A stretch of 64,000 nt of DNA from Liolophura sinensis. Taxonomy: Eukaryota; Mollusca; Polyplacophora; Chitonida; Chitonidae. The stretch is taken from positions 12,872,706 through 12,936,705 of the forward strand of contig NC_088296.1 in assembly GCF_032854445.1 (NCBI RefSeq). The letters run 5' to 3'. The notes beneath the pieces were generated by a model that ran no database searches, was not told where the DNA came from, and saw nothing but the letters and a program-made list of their open reading frames with translations. The translations under genes were made by a program, and so were the position numbers. Positions 33,880 to 48,800 of this stretch are shown piece by piece (the stretch's first letter is position 1; each line of letters starts with the position of its first letter).

Positions 33880-36800
33880 GTAAGTGAAGTCTTTGGGATT
33901 GACATTTAGCTGTTTTGTTCGGCTTGATTTCTAATGCATGTCTTATATGTTTGAAGATAAGTCTTTAAAGGTATTGAATACTACATTTGACCTAAAATTT
34001 TGTCCTCCTCTAATGTACTCAATTTGCTTGATTAATGTAGTTCTGTTCATCTTAGACAGATGTTTTGCTATTTGTTTGCTAGGTAGAATGATAATGATTT
34101 ATTGATCTGCTAATGGCTAAAAGCAGGCACAAAATGGGGAACTCTTAAAACTACTTCTCGTCTGTAACCAAACGGTCCATGACGATAAACTCATTTGTTC
34201 TTTCTTTTATTACGTCTCCGTTATAGGTGTATGCATGCTCCTAAAACATACATGTATGTGAAGTATACACACACACTACAGTGCCTCAGAAGAAAATGAT
34301 GTGTTCCACTGTTGTTTGGACACTGTATCTCAGCCTCGAGTCTCCTATTGCATACTGCACACCAATACTGATATGACCTGCTGAAACAAAAAAAAATTAA
34401 AAAGAAAAAAAAAAAACAGGTGAAACTTCAAGTTTGAATTCTACCACTCACATATTTACCCCAGACCCCCCCCCCCCCCCACCCCCCACTCCCTAACCAA
34501 CTGTGTACTGTTGCTGCTTCATAAAGCTGTCATATGCCCTGTCGCGAATACATGAAAAACCATGATGAGCAGGGTAACTCGCTAAAGTAGGTTTTCCTGG
34601 AGCAGATGCGCTGATGTCAAAATGAAGCAAAACGTGTTGGTGGAGGAAAATATCTGGTCAGATTTCAAACAAAGTTGGCCAATGATCAAACAGTATATGG
34701 GCTTTACCAGGTATACATATAAGAACACTCGTAGCATAACTTTAATCAAGCGCTGCAAGTGCTTCCGTGTGATTTCACCTACCGCTAGGTTGAAGCATAG
34801 CGAGGTGATAGGGCTAGACTGTAAAAGATAACCCTAGAATTGTGCATATCCTGATAATAAATCTGAAATTTTTGAAAAATGTAGACAATTTTCAGTGATA
34901 CAGACACTGGCTGCCCATGCCTTCAGATTTAACATGCCTAAGGGCAGTGGCCAGTGTAGAAACACATTTTCTTTTTCATTTATTCATTTTTTTATTAAAA
35001 AAAAAAAACAAAGAAAAAGAACATACATGTACATTTAATCTATTTCTTTGTCTGACCATAATATCATAATACCTGTAGTTAAAAGCAACCCACATCCTCA
35101 ATCAGCCATTCAGCCTATAAAACAACATTGTAATTGTGATTTAAGGATTTACGATATGTTGAAATGTTGTGACGGTGACTTTGTGGTATTCTCCATGCTG
35201 CCTCAGATGAGATAAAAGGACATTTCAGATTTGGCTTACAACTTATTGAATAATGTAAAATACAACAGGCCATTGGAAGCTTCTGAAAAAAACAAAACAA
35301 AAAAACAAGTAAAAGCAGCAAAGGTAGTGTTTGTGACCTTTATTGCTTCTAACACACAGTGAATATTTGGGATTTTGATTTTGAAGTTTCCTATCAGACT
35401 GCTATATGTACGTCATTGCTGCCCGGAAGTGAAGTGTATACGTGCTATTAACTCAAGACTGACATTTAACCAAGTTATAATAATTTGGATGAATATAGGA
35501 GTCCAAATCACACTCCAGTTCTTCAGCAAACGAAGTGCCAAGTACTGTGCTTGGAAACATTTGGTAAGTTCCATAGCTACTTGACTTTTAGCAGGTTGGA
35601 ATATACATGAATTGCTTTGGTTTTATTGCTTGTGTAACAGCTCTAAAAAAATTCTTAACTTTCCCTTCGGAAGATAAAGCTGACTTTACAATACAGTTTT
35701 ATGAAAGCCTCAGGGGTCACTCTGGAAATTAAGTAGCCTGGATCGATGATGACACATATGCTAGCTGTCAAAACAACTCTGTGAGGCAAAATGTTTGAAT
35801 CGGTACAACAGATGTCAAACACAGTCGCTTTGCTTTTGCTACTCTTCTACAGGCGACATATGGATATCTCTTTACCATGTTTACTAATGGTAACATAAAC
35901 AGCTGTACATGTACATTGCTGATGTGGCATATCTCTTTTTTGCTTGTTAGAGGCATTTGCCATTAAATCGTCAGCACACCCAGAATTGGCCAGGGAATTT
36001 GTATACTCTCCCCTCTTAGTGGTTGTGGAGTGTTGTTGACCACAAGCGGTCAACAATGCTCATTTGGCCATTTGCGCTGTCAGACATTCATGGAAGTCAT
36101 TTTGTCTTCCAGCAGTGTGGTGTGCATATTAGTAATGTTCATCAGTAACATGCCAGAGGTCAGTGGTTTATGCCTTAAAACTCTTAAAATTCTTGAGTAT
36201 GGCATGAAATAAAAATAAACTGAATGAAAACAATGTCAGTGTTGCCCTTTGCTGTCTTAACTGTATGTGACCACTGTGGGCAGGTAGCTTCTTTTGATAT
36301 AAAGAGTGAGTGAGTGCTTATGGTTTAACGTCGTACTTAACAATTTTTCAGTCATATGATGACGAAGGATCCTTAGAGTGCATGCAATGTGTCTCCTTGT
36401 TTCAGGACGAATTTCCACCACTCTTTAATCTAGTGCTGCTTTACTGAAACCCCTTGCTAAAGGCAAGTAAAGCCGCCCCGCCCAAGCCATTATACTGATA
36501 CGGGTCAATCAGTCATTGCACTATCCCCTTCGTGCTGATTGCCAAGCGAGGAAGTTACAACTTCCTCTTTTAAAGTCTTAGGTGTGACTCGACGCAGGCT
36601 TGACCCTGGATCTACTGCTCCAGAACTGGACGCTCTACCAACTGTACTTTCGGGGCCAGTCATGATATAAAGAAGAACATATAGTTCTAGGCTTAAACTG
36701 AAGTGAAGTTGCAGTTGGGTTGAAAGACGCTGGATTCAAAACCACAAAGCAATTATTCTACTAGTTATCAATCTGCACAGTTTGTAAATATGCACACGTA

Positions 36801-39800
36801 CAACCTGAATATGTCAAATCAGTTGGGCAGGGTGCCATGCAACAAGGGCGTTCTGTGCAGTAGTCTGATACTGACATATGATCTTAATTGGTGGGATAGT
36901 AGGTTAGTGTGCTAGCACAGCGTAATGACCAAGGAGTCTCTCAGCAATGCGGTCGCTGTGAGTTCAAGTCCAGCTCATGCTGGCTTCCTCTCCGGCCGTA
37001 AATTGGAGGGTGTATCAACAACCTGTGGATGGTCGTGGGTTTCCCCCGGACTCTGCCCGGTTTCCTCCCACCATAATGCTGGCCGCCGTCGTATAAGTGA
37101 AATATTCTTGAGTACGGTGTAAAACACCAATCAAATAAATAAATAAATAATTAATTAGTGGGATGAAAATTGACTTATTAATATGAATCTTGCCATACTG
37201 TTATGGTAGAAAACAGATTACTTGAGGCTTGTCTTTTCAGTATTGGAAAGATGTTAAACTTCTGTCCAACAGACTATATTCTGATTACTGCTGGTTATTA
37301 CTGGTAACTAAGGAACCTTCAAGTTTGATATTTTTGGGCAACGTTTGACAAATCCTGTCTAGGTGTGCTTATCTGCCCATTTATTTATGTTCGTCTGCAT
37401 GTCTGAGTAATGGTCTGATAAATTCAGGAGCTTTTTCAAATTCTCATACTTATGTAACATTACCAGGTGATCATATATATTTTTGGCTTAACAAGATGTT
37501 TCACTTTGCAAAACAGGCATCTGAAATGGAGTTGAATATACAGAAGCAACTTTTTTCCTGCTCATCTTTCAACAAACTGCACTTTCCTGACACGTCTCCA
37601 CACTCTTCACATTGCAATTTTTCATCACAATTCCGTACTCCTCATTGTGCAGGTTTTAACCACTACGATTTCTGCACAGGACACATTTCCATACTCCATG
37701 CAGTGGAGACACCATCCACATTATTGCCTGGTGAATGCCAGTTTGCTATCCATTTAAAGAGCACTCCTCCATCGTGGTGGCTTATTACCCCAATTACACA
37801 ACCTGCCTGGCTGTGCTAACAGGCTAATGGAGTGTGGGTGTCATTTACCACAGTACACATTAACTGTAATAATGTAATTTTTTCTGCTAAATAGATTAAT
37901 AAGCCAACTTTACCCTTTCATTTCTTGTTGAGATATACATGTAGCATTACCATATATAACTGTAAAATGCAGCTTTTTAGCTTGTATTAATTTTTGAAAA
38001 AGAATATTTCTCTCTCCAGTCATGCATTTCTTTGGTGTTTATAAGAGAAATGTTTGATTGAATTGACCATTCTTTTGTTAAATATTGGAGTTAAAAGGCG
38101 TTTACACTGTATAGTTAATTTCAATGGTTGTATGTTGAACAGAAGCATAATACTAAGATTATCATGCACCATAGAATTTAACTCACCTTGTATAAAGTAC
38201 AGGCATAGACCCAGGAGTCTCTCAGCAATGCGGTCGCTGTGAGTTCAAGTCCTGCTCATGCTGGCTTCCTCTCCAGCTGTATGTGGGAAGGTCTGCCAGC
38301 AACCTGTGGATGGTCGTGGGTTTTCCCCTGGCTCTGCCCGGTTTCCTCCCACCATAATGCTGACCGCCGTCGTATAAGTGAAATATTCTTGAGTACGGCG
38401 TAAAACGCCAATCAAATAAATAAATAAATAAATGGATAATGTCACAGCCAAGTGTCACAAGCCAGTAACAGCCAGAGCATGCAATGTCAGGAACTACTGT
38501 CAGTATTGAGCTGGTGGAGGATGTGCCAAATTGTTGATGCCATTTGTCAAATTAATTTCCCTGACTTGCAGAATTCATGTGTCTTGTGTATAGGAATCAA
38601 ACTTACAGTATGAAATGTTAGTGATGGCATATATTGAGCTCAGGGCTTGCATATGTTTATCAGAATAACATGAGGTGGATGTTCCATCATTGGAGCTCGA
38701 TGTCGTGTGTTGAATTAACTAGGGTACCGTAAATAATCTGACACAGTTGAGGCTGGATGTATGGACCATATTCATTAAGCCATTTCGACAGAATGTAATT
38801 GTTAACCAGTGGAATTTGACCAGTTAAGTGAAAATAGGACACGTGCTATTTTTGACCTGATTTGTGGAATTGGACAAATTTGTGTGTGAACGAGGTTTCT
38901 GAAATAGACTGGGTCCTACATTCATTCCTCTTGCTGAAGTCAACAAGTGGCATCATGTGAACATGGATTTAACAATATCTATGAGCACGTATAGCTTGCC
39001 TGTTACAAACAGCATAAATTTTTGTTACGATGTGAAATGTTACAAAGCCATCACTGGACTTTTATGACAACACCATCGTTCTTGTTCAGGTTAAGCTTTA
39101 CATTAAAAACATCCACTGGTTAAAACAATTATCAAAAGAAATAAAATAATATTAAACTGATGATATAGAAAATTTAAAAAAAGTAATGAACCAATAAGTT
39201 GATAAATATTTTTAGATTTTGAATTATTTATTTACACTTGACTTGAGTGCTCTATAAGATGCTTGCCTTTCAAGCAGTACTTGTAAGTCACATCAGATAC
39301 TTCCTTCCTCCATCTTTTGGAATATGAAAGAGCAACTTTCAGTGCAGTTTGTGCATATTTTTAATTTGATTTTTTGGGAGACAAAACTACAATTTTTTGG
39401 ATTGATCATTTTCAGGGCCTCACAGAAAGTATAATTTTTTTCAGTCAACACAGAATAATGCCTTCAGAATATGCTTGAATGAATACCTTGCAAACACAAA
39501 AAGGTTGAAGTTTTACAGTACATGATACTTAATAATCCTATTGTCAGACAGAGAATTCTCAGCAGTTTCCCAGCTTCGAATGTTCCAGAGCCCTTTGTGG
39601 GCATTTGAGCAATCAACAGTGTTCCCAGCATTTCCCTGGCTTCCAATGTTTCGGAGCCCTTTGTGACCATATGAGCAATCACCAGTGCTTCCCCACAATT
39701 CCCAAGCTTGCAATGTTCCGGAGAACTGTGTGGCCATGTGAGCAATCACCAGTGTTTCCCAGCATTTCCCCAACTTCCAATGTTCCTGAGCCCTTTGTGG

Positions 39801-42800
39801 CCATGTGAGCAATCACCAGTGCTTCCCAGCATTTCCCCAACTTCCAATGTTCCTGAGCCCTTTGTGGCCATGTGAGCAATCACCAGTGTTTCCCCACAAT
39901 TCCCAAGCTTGCAGTGTTCCTGAGCCCTTTGTGGCCATGTGAGCAATCACCAGTGTTTCCCCACAATTCCCAAGCTTGCAATGTTCCGGAGCCCTTTGTG
40001 GCCATGTGAGCAATCACCAATGTTTCCCCGCATTTCCCCAGCTTGCAATGTTCTGGAGAACTGTGTGGCCATATGAGCAATCAACAATGTTTCCCAGCAT
40101 TTCCCCAGCTTCCAATGTACCAGAGCCCTTTGTGGACAGTGTTTCCCAGCATTTCCCCAGCTTCCAATGTTCTGGACCCCTTCGTGGCCACGTGAGCAAT
40201 CAACGGTGTTTCCCAGCATTTCCCCAGCTTCCAATGTTTCGTAGCCATTTGTGACCATATGAGCAATGAACAGTGTTTCCTAGCATTTCCCCAGCTTGCA
40301 ATGTTCTGGAGCCCTTTGTGACCATATGAGCAATGAACAGTGTTTCCCAGCAATCCCCCAGCTTCCAATGCTCCAGAGCACTTTGTGGCCATATGAGCAA
40401 TCAACAATGTTTCCCAGCATTTCCCCAGCTTGCAATGTTCTGGAGAACTGTGTGGCCATATGAGCAATCAACAATGTTTCCCAGCATTTCCCCAGCTTCC
40501 AATGTTCCGGAGCCCTTTGTGGACAGTGTTTCCCAGCATTTCCCCAGCTTCCAATGTTCTGGACCCCTTCGTGGCCACGTGAGCAATCAACGGTGTTTCC
40601 CAGCATTTCCCCAGCTTCCAATGTTTCGTAGCCATTTGTGACCATATGAGCAATGAACAGTATTTCCCAGCATTTCCCCAGCTTGCAATGTTCTGGAGCC
40701 CTTTGTGGCCATATGAGCAATGAACAGTGTTTCCCAGCAATCCCCCAGCTTCCAATGCTCCAGAGCCCTTTGTGGCCATACGAGCAATCAACAGTGTTTT
40801 CGTTTTGTCTTGCATGAAGTTTGCAGAGGGACCACTTTATAATATGATATAGTCATAAACAGCAATCAAACAAATAAACAACGCTTTTGTTTTATAGGAA
40901 ATGTCAGGTTTTATAGGAATTGTCAGTTTTATCCAGAAAGGTGAACACATGTAGTTTGTTTGTCCATCCGGTTTCCTCCACCCATAAACCTGACTGCCAT
41001 GTATTATGCCATATATTAAACTGAAACTAAACACCAGCCAATAAATCTTAGTCTGCCCTTAGTCCTACACAACCTCGATCAAAGACACAGTGTATGTTTT
41101 GGCAAATTAACAGAATGTTATCTAACCTAGGTATGAAATTATTCCATGAAGTGTATGTTCACATACCAGAGCAATGCATTATAGCCTCAAAATGTTATAC
41201 GTTATACTTAATCTATAGATATGCTTTACTGTTTGAGATTATATTGGTTTATATATTGCAATTGTGCATATTTGAAAGCAGAAATGTATGGAACCTGGTT
41301 GTGACCACATAGATTTAGCAGATTTACAGCTGCAGTCTGAGTTAATGTAGCGGTGTAGAGAGTTCAGATTAGCCTGACTAGCCTGACTACTAGTGTTCAT
41401 GCACAGGGGTGCATGGTGTGTGTTAGTCAGGTAGTCCTGGTAGTGAAGCTATGGAGTCTGTGAGCATACGTGTACCCTGCACGCGGAAGTGACTAGATAT
41501 CATTGTACATGTAGGTACCCTTATCTTTCTTACACCGTACCCAGGGGTGTGAATGATTATTTGCTATGACAACTCATTGGTCTCAGACGTATAGATTTGG
41601 GTAACCCTTGGCATCCCATGTTAACATTCTAAATGTCTGAAGTCACATATAATTCTGGCCACACGAAGGCAACACATTCTTAAACCTAATTTTGCGTAAC
41701 TTCTGCAGTAAGTGAAAATGTTTGGCCGTTTTTATTTTCATTCACATGCCTGTTTTACGTGTAGATATGCAGTTTACAGAGAAAGTTTTAAAGACCGTGA
41801 GCATGATGTTCTCAGTAAGGTAAAGGCAATCTCAGAATGCTGAAGGCACCTGAAATGGGCTAAGATAATGTCCTCCTCAGGTGAAAGGAATAGTTTCAGA
41901 CTTCAGCCTGGAACATTCTGCTCAGGAGTTTGCATGTTATGTATGTATGTATTTATTTATTTATCTTTAATGCCATACTCAAAGATGTTTTACTTATAAA
42001 ATATCAGGACAGTTGGTCACTCTTGCACATGCAGCTACAGGTGCTGTCTAATGTCGATGTCCAACATGCCACCAGTATTGTATGCAGCCATGTACCTTGC
42101 ACATGGAAAAGCTTATGGGTGGCTTGCCAACGGTTTGTGTGGTTTACCATGGACAACTCTTTGTGTTGTGCGTCCATGATAGTTGCCCGTGGTAAACTGC
42201 AAATGTGATCTATTGTATGCACATTCATTGCACATCAGACAAAATACTCCCATTTTCATTGGACAGCAATGGTCAGATGGGGGACGTGTTGTATCAACCA
42301 TCAGCGCAGAATTGATGGGCCTTTTGCAGGATAAATTAGAAAACATTTTAGACTGCATATTATGTAGCGTCATGAGCATCGTCAACTGCTTACATGTATT
42401 GTAACCATGGCCTTTTATGACAGCAAGAGTGTGGACGTTCACAAATTCCCTGTCCAAAACATGGACTGGTCCAAAGGTGCAGATGAAAGTCAGAAACTTT
42501 GTTGTCCCATGAGATGCCCCAAGCATTATTACTCCTCTCCCTCATGACATTGCTCTGGGTAGAGGAGCGTATAACTACTGCACTGGAGGCCTCCGTTGCT
42601 CAGTTGGTTAGCGTGCTAGCGCAGCGTAATGACCTAGGAGCCTCTCACCAATGCGGTTGCAGTGAGTTCAAGTTCAGCTCATGCTGGCTTCCTCTCCAGC
42701 CGTATGTGGGAAGGTCTGCCAGCAACCTGTGGATGGTCGTGGGTTTCCCCCGAGCTGTGCTTGGTTTCCTCCCACCATAATGCTGGCTGGCGTCGTATAA

Positions 42801-45800
42801 GTGAAATATTCTTGAGTACGGCATAAAACACCAATCAAACAAATAAATAACTACTGCACTGTAAATGAAGTGTGTTATAAGGTTTGTCCCACATAGTTAG
42901 CCTGTGTCATTCATGATGGGGCACAGTTGGATGATGGGTGTTAGTTGTGATTCAGCCAGATCAGTATAATATCAAACCTTTCATTGAATGATTCCATGAT
43001 GATCAAGGAGTGCAAGGAATTTGATGGTTTTGTTGGCTGAAAGTTGTGAAAGTTCATTTACAGATGTGTGCGACAACGCCATGGTGAAAAATGTTGACGA
43101 CATCAGAATGTTGTAATATAGTCCAAAAAGTTCCCCTTAGAATTTATACACCATTTGACCAAATTTAACAGGGTGAAAAAAAAAGAAGATTAATATATAC
43201 AGTTTCAAAAGCCTGTTCATTGAGGTTCACACTCATTTATACATCCTTCTCTTAGTTTAACTATAACTAACAAAAATACTTAACTTGTAAACAGCTTAAT
43301 GCTTTTTGCTCTTAATTGTTCTGTTTATTATTATTATTGTCATGGCTCTGGTTTTCAGATTGGAAATAAAATACTGCTTGAAGGCTTTGCTTTGTGTGGA
43401 ACTTTTTCTGGGACGTCTGGTGATTGTCTCAGGATATAGATATGTCTGACAAAACTAATTTGGTGGAGGGTGTAGTGCCGGAGTCATCTCCCCTTAGGAA
43501 GATACGATCACGGATGGTGGCGGATGGCTACAATGCCTTAGAACAAAATGGACATGCTGCCGAACATGAAATGGTAGTCCTTGAAGACACAGATAAGGGT
43601 ATGTTGGCACAGTGTTGTGATTCTTGTTTGTTCTGTGTTTGCATTTTGCTAATCCTGGTTCTTTGCATGCACGTGTTTGTATGTTTTTCTTGTTAATTTT
43701 TGTTTGATGTGTTTTCTCCACTCGACCAAATAATTAAGAGTAATAACATTTGTATTCTTCGTTTTAGGCTTATTTTCTTTCAGACTTCCTTCAGCTGGTC
43801 ATATTGCAAAGTTTAGTTTCCATGTGTTTCACTTTTTAGCCTTAGATGTTTGGATTGGATTAATAGTTTAATGTTTTGTATGGTTTTAAAATCTTGCATC
43901 GTTGGAACGTGTTTGCCTTTCCCCCAATTTGCCTATATTTCATTTGGTGTTTTTTTTAAGGTTTTTGTAGTGCTTAGACTGTATGGCTGTTGTGAACTTT
44001 CAAACATGCAATTAAACCAACCAAGACCACAAATATGTTTCCAAAATCACTATTGAAGTATAGACTTTAAAATTTGCAATGTTTTGAGTTAATTTAGAGT
44101 TAAAGACAGAATCTGCCAAATTAAGAGGCAGGGTTTTGAACTGTAAGTATGCTTGGCCGTAGGCAATTCGGGGTGTGGATAAAATCTTGCAAATTTAGAA
44201 AATTGTGACAAAACTTTTCAGTGTTATTAATTGTGTAAAGAAATGTGGCTATTTATTTAAATTTATTATGGGTCAGAAATGAAATTTCTGACCCATAATA
44301 GTTTGGTGATCTTTGGCTGACATTAGTCTCCTGGAATCGTATGTGCAGTGTGTATTGTAACCAGCACATAGCTATAATAGAGTGAATGAATGAATGAATG
44401 ATTGTCTTATTCTGTGATAAATTTGGTCAGTCATATTATTATTAAGTATTATCTACTTATCGATCAAATGCATTAAAACGGATGACAATAAAGTTACATG
44501 AAGACAACATAAAAAAGACAACATGGCCGCACATACAGGCAAATGTGCGCAAAAAGTGGTGAGAAATTTGGGAGACGAATAAACAAATTTGATCAGCAGC
44601 AAACATGCTTCACCCCTTCCTGAGTGTTGGTCAGTCTCAGAGGCTTGTGTGTTTGTTGAAGCAGACATGTGGATGTACTAGCAGAGAAGAAACAGGCTGT
44701 TTAATATATGCTTCATTTGCTCACTTGATTTTTCCCGCCCAGTAAACATGTAAATGATTAGGTAAATGAGTAGATAAAATAGAATAGAAATATTGACTTC
44801 TTTTATCAAATCTAGTGTGTAAAATTCCAATTCTTTCACATTTACGCGTCTAAAATCAACAACATTATAAAAAATCATTATTTCTTAAATTTATGCCACT
44901 TTGGCAATAATGCAGCTATATCATGGTGACTCTGCAGGAGATGCTTGTTTATTGTCATGAAACAGTTTTGTTTTCAATTAAAGGACTGGCATTGTTTGAA
45001 TACAGCACAGAAACATCCTGACTACTCCTCTTGCATGTTTGCCTTGTGGCAAAATGCTAAGTTTATATTGGTATAGGAAGACACTGTAAAATGAACACAT
45101 AAGTAAATGTATACATCTGTGGTGATTGTGGCTAGGATTTTGTATTGATCACTATATATGTAGGCCAGTGGGCATATAATGATTGTAGGATGTGCCTTTG
45201 ATGACAAGGATGGTGATCTTATCACGTAAGGCTGGAAAGGAAACCAGCATGTGCTGGAAATGTGCTGTTGATGACTAGGATGGGTGCATGGTGGTTGTAG
45301 AATTCATACATGTACATGTATGATGATTGATGATTGTATAGGATTGGCTTATGATGACTTAAGATGGATATAGGATGACTATGAAAATCATATGATGACC
45401 GTCTGAAGACCATTTGAAGACTGTATGATGACTACCTGAAGACCGTATGATGACTGTCTGAAGACTGTATGATGACTGGAATATATATGATAAAGGCCTG
45501 GAGATCATGTGATGACTGTTTGGAGACTGTATGACTGTCTGAAGACCATTTGATGACTGTCTCAAAACCGTGTGTCTGAAAACTATAATGACTGTCTGAA
45601 GACTGTATGTCTGAAGACTATAGCGACTGTCTGAAGACTGTATGATGACTGGTATATATATGCTGAAGGTCTGAAGATCATGTGATGACTGTTAGGAGAC
45701 TGTATGACTGTCTGAAGACCATATGATGACTGTCTGAAGACCATATGATGAATGTCTGAAGAATGCATGTCTGAAAATTATATGACTGTCTGATGACTGT

Positions 45801-48800
45801 ATAAGGACTGTCTGGAGACTGTATAATGACTGTCTGTAGACTGTATGATGACAGTTAGGTCTGATCAAGTAATAGGGCAGATTTGGTTCGATTCTGATTG
45901 AATTTTAGGTGAAATACAGTATTGTGGGTAGCAGATCCAATTTTTGCAGCTATAAATGCATACCTATGCGCTTCTGAGCATCTGGTGACTGTGTATAGAT
46001 GACATTGGTTTTCCTATAAACAGGTGTTTGCTTTTCACATAGTATATCACCTTTAACAATGACATCGAGTACAAGTGTCTGAGTTCAGATTTAACAAGCT
46101 CTCAGTGCAGTGTAGTATTAAGCTTGGATGGACCAATACTGTAGGACATTTGTTGCATTAGTACAGCTTTCACAATGCATGCTTTTGGATGGATCTCTGA
46201 GACAACATTGTTCATGTATGTGTATACTGTATTGATTTCATTTTACAAAGGTCGCCCACTTTTATGTGTAGAATTCCCTGGTATATGGAGGATATTACAG
46301 ATGCTAATCTATAGAGAATGCACATTCAAATCTGAACTACACAGACCAGCTGTGACAATCTGCCAGTACTTAGGGCTGACATTATTGACAGATTTGATGC
46401 GTTCTTTTCTAAATCCCGCCTTCATATCCATTGACATGAAAGCCTTAATTTGATTTTTATTCCCATAAATGGTCTGAAGTGTAAAGTATCTCTCAAATGT
46501 ACATACCTGTATCAAAGGCAAAGGCATTTTTCAAATGACATATTAAACTGAAATGGTTGTAGTTTTCTTTGGAAGTATATGTATATCAGTTTCAAGAGGT
46601 TTCTCTGAAAATAAAGTGCATGTTTTTTCTGTATGCGACCTAAAATTATGTGCATGAAAATTTTGTTACTCATTTCACCCATTTCTGAGAGCTCTATTGA
46701 TTTGAAAAAGGTGTATTGAGGTTTCATAAATTGTAACTTAGAAGATTGAATGGAAATTCAGATTCAGATCCCTGTAAAGTAATATATTCTGTAATAACGC
46801 TAATGCTTATGCTGGCTTCCTCTCTTTTAGTGCGGAGGAAGGTCTGTTAGCAACCTGTGGATGGTTGTGAGTTTTCCCTGGGACACAGTTTCCTGCCACC
46901 ATATTGCTGGCCATTGTTGTATAGGTGAAATATTCTTGAGTACAGTGTAGAGCACCTGTCAGATAAATAAATCAAGGAAGTGCATTTATAGAGGCAAATA
47001 TAGCATATGTAAATATTTTGTCCAGTAAATTTTCAGTAAAATGAGGTGACAGAAAGCTTGTTTATCTGTTTATTTATATGTTTACTCGTTGATAGGGCAT
47101 TGTTGAATGCTCATTAATTTAATAGCTGTAAGTCTTGGCACAGCTGTTTCAGGCATCTGTAAAGCATTCTTACTAAAGTGTTTACCTGTACAATGTATGC
47201 ATACCTGTATTTAACGGTCTGCCTTTTTCACGTGTGCAAGGCATGATGGGAGTCATCAAAAGCACTAGTCTGTATGATACAGTGATCAGCGGAAACTCTC
47301 ACATATTATAATATCATACTGAATGGTTTACAAAGGGAGCTGTCTTACACCATTGTATAAAGCTGAAGATTATGGCATAAATATGTGTTTTTTTTTTTTT
47401 AATACTGTTCTTTTTCAAGAACGTTAACAGATGGACTGTCTATCATTTTTATCAGCATGCATGTTTTAAGCACTCTTGATCTGACTGAATCATCATGGAA
47501 ATGTAGGTGTGGATTTCAATAAGAGGCCTTGGTACTGGTGGGTTGTAAATTCAACTGTTTAGCTAGGCCAGGTAGATGATACCGACTGTGAATGTTAGAA
47601 ACGCTAAATTGTGAATTATTGCTGCTTTCAACTTCAAAGGCAATTGCTGTCCGATTCTGCTATCTCTGATATTGCCAAATTCGTGCACAGTTTGTGAACA
47701 GTTGTGACTAGAGCAGTTCTGCAGCAGTGATGTCCATTGTGTGACAGCTATTCGTACAGTTCTGCGTTGTCTACGTAAGCTATAGTCAGAAGAGTAGATT
47801 GAGTATCTCATGTGCTGCAGGGGTTCATCCTGCAATGTCATATGCAGTACGGAATTTTTACAAAAACACAGAAAATTGTAAATCTATAATACTCTAATAT
47901 ATTATCAGTGCAAAAAAACTACTACATGTAAGTCCACAACTGGGTTTACATGTTTCAGATTTTAATTACGGATTGTATTTCAGGCACTTTTGGTTTGTGA
48001 TTTTGAATTTACGGTATTGATTTTTTGTGGTAGCCTATAAATGCTGAACGAATTTGAATACGGAAATAGGCGTCTGTTCTAAGCTCGTTAGCAACTAGGA
48101 TTAAGACCTGGCATTGCCAAGTTAGTGTTTTAAACACCAGGCGAGGGATTGAACTGTATTGGAAAATAGGATATGGCACATCCAAATTACCATACCTTGG
48201 ATGAGATAGTTGATGCAGGTAAGTTTGTTTTGTACAGTGTTCAGTGCAGGTACAACAGGTTATATTTGTACGGTGGTAAATAACCTTAAAATTTCGCTCA
48301 TGACAAAAGCTGTACTTTTTGACCTATTCTGAAAGTTCTGTTCATTTTATTAAGGTGCAATGAGGTTTGTTCAGAATTAAGGCACAAATAGAATCATAAT
48401 CCTAGGTACATGTAAGTACTAATTTATGACGTTTATTTACCTCTAAAAATGTACTTCTTGCGGTGCAATTTTAGATCATTTAACATAACGTCATTGGTCA
48501 ACAATACCTTTGTAAATTGTAAACCATTTTATGGTGCCATTTCTCACTTTGCAGATCTTGAATTGGGTTTTCAGGGCTCATTGAGGACCGCACATGTTCA
48601 TGTGTAGGTGCTTGTTCTGTCACTGTCTGTGTTGTATGCTTTTTCCTCTAATGATACCTCTGCATTTATGAGTCTGCGGTCCTGTCTAGTATGCTTTTTC
48701 CTCTAATGATACCTCTGCATCTATGAGTCTGCAGTCCTGTCTAGTATGCTTTTTCCTCTAATGATACCTCTGCATCTACGAGTCTGCGCTTCTGTCTAAT

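Larger units (their letters stand above)
33880..43358 (+). other. Large M13 intron between candidate first exons A and B
   Basis: Holds a C-rich tract near 34466-34490, the family 2 SINE at 36303, family 1 SINEs at 36887, 38206 and 42586, and the 67-bp array. No other exon recognised. Confidence 0.65.

Noticed and set aside
37496-37819. 107-codon + strand frame in an M13 intron
   Set aside because: No recognised domain, splice context or repeat origin; length is within chance for this much sequence.
39464-40815. Many 60-146 codon frames on both strands
   Set aside because: All are frames of the 67-bp minisatellite; the repeat period explains their open length and regular 67- and 387-bp offsets.
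45222-45768. His/Ser-rich - strand frames
   Set aside because: Frames of the irregular 18-22 bp array, no coding signal.
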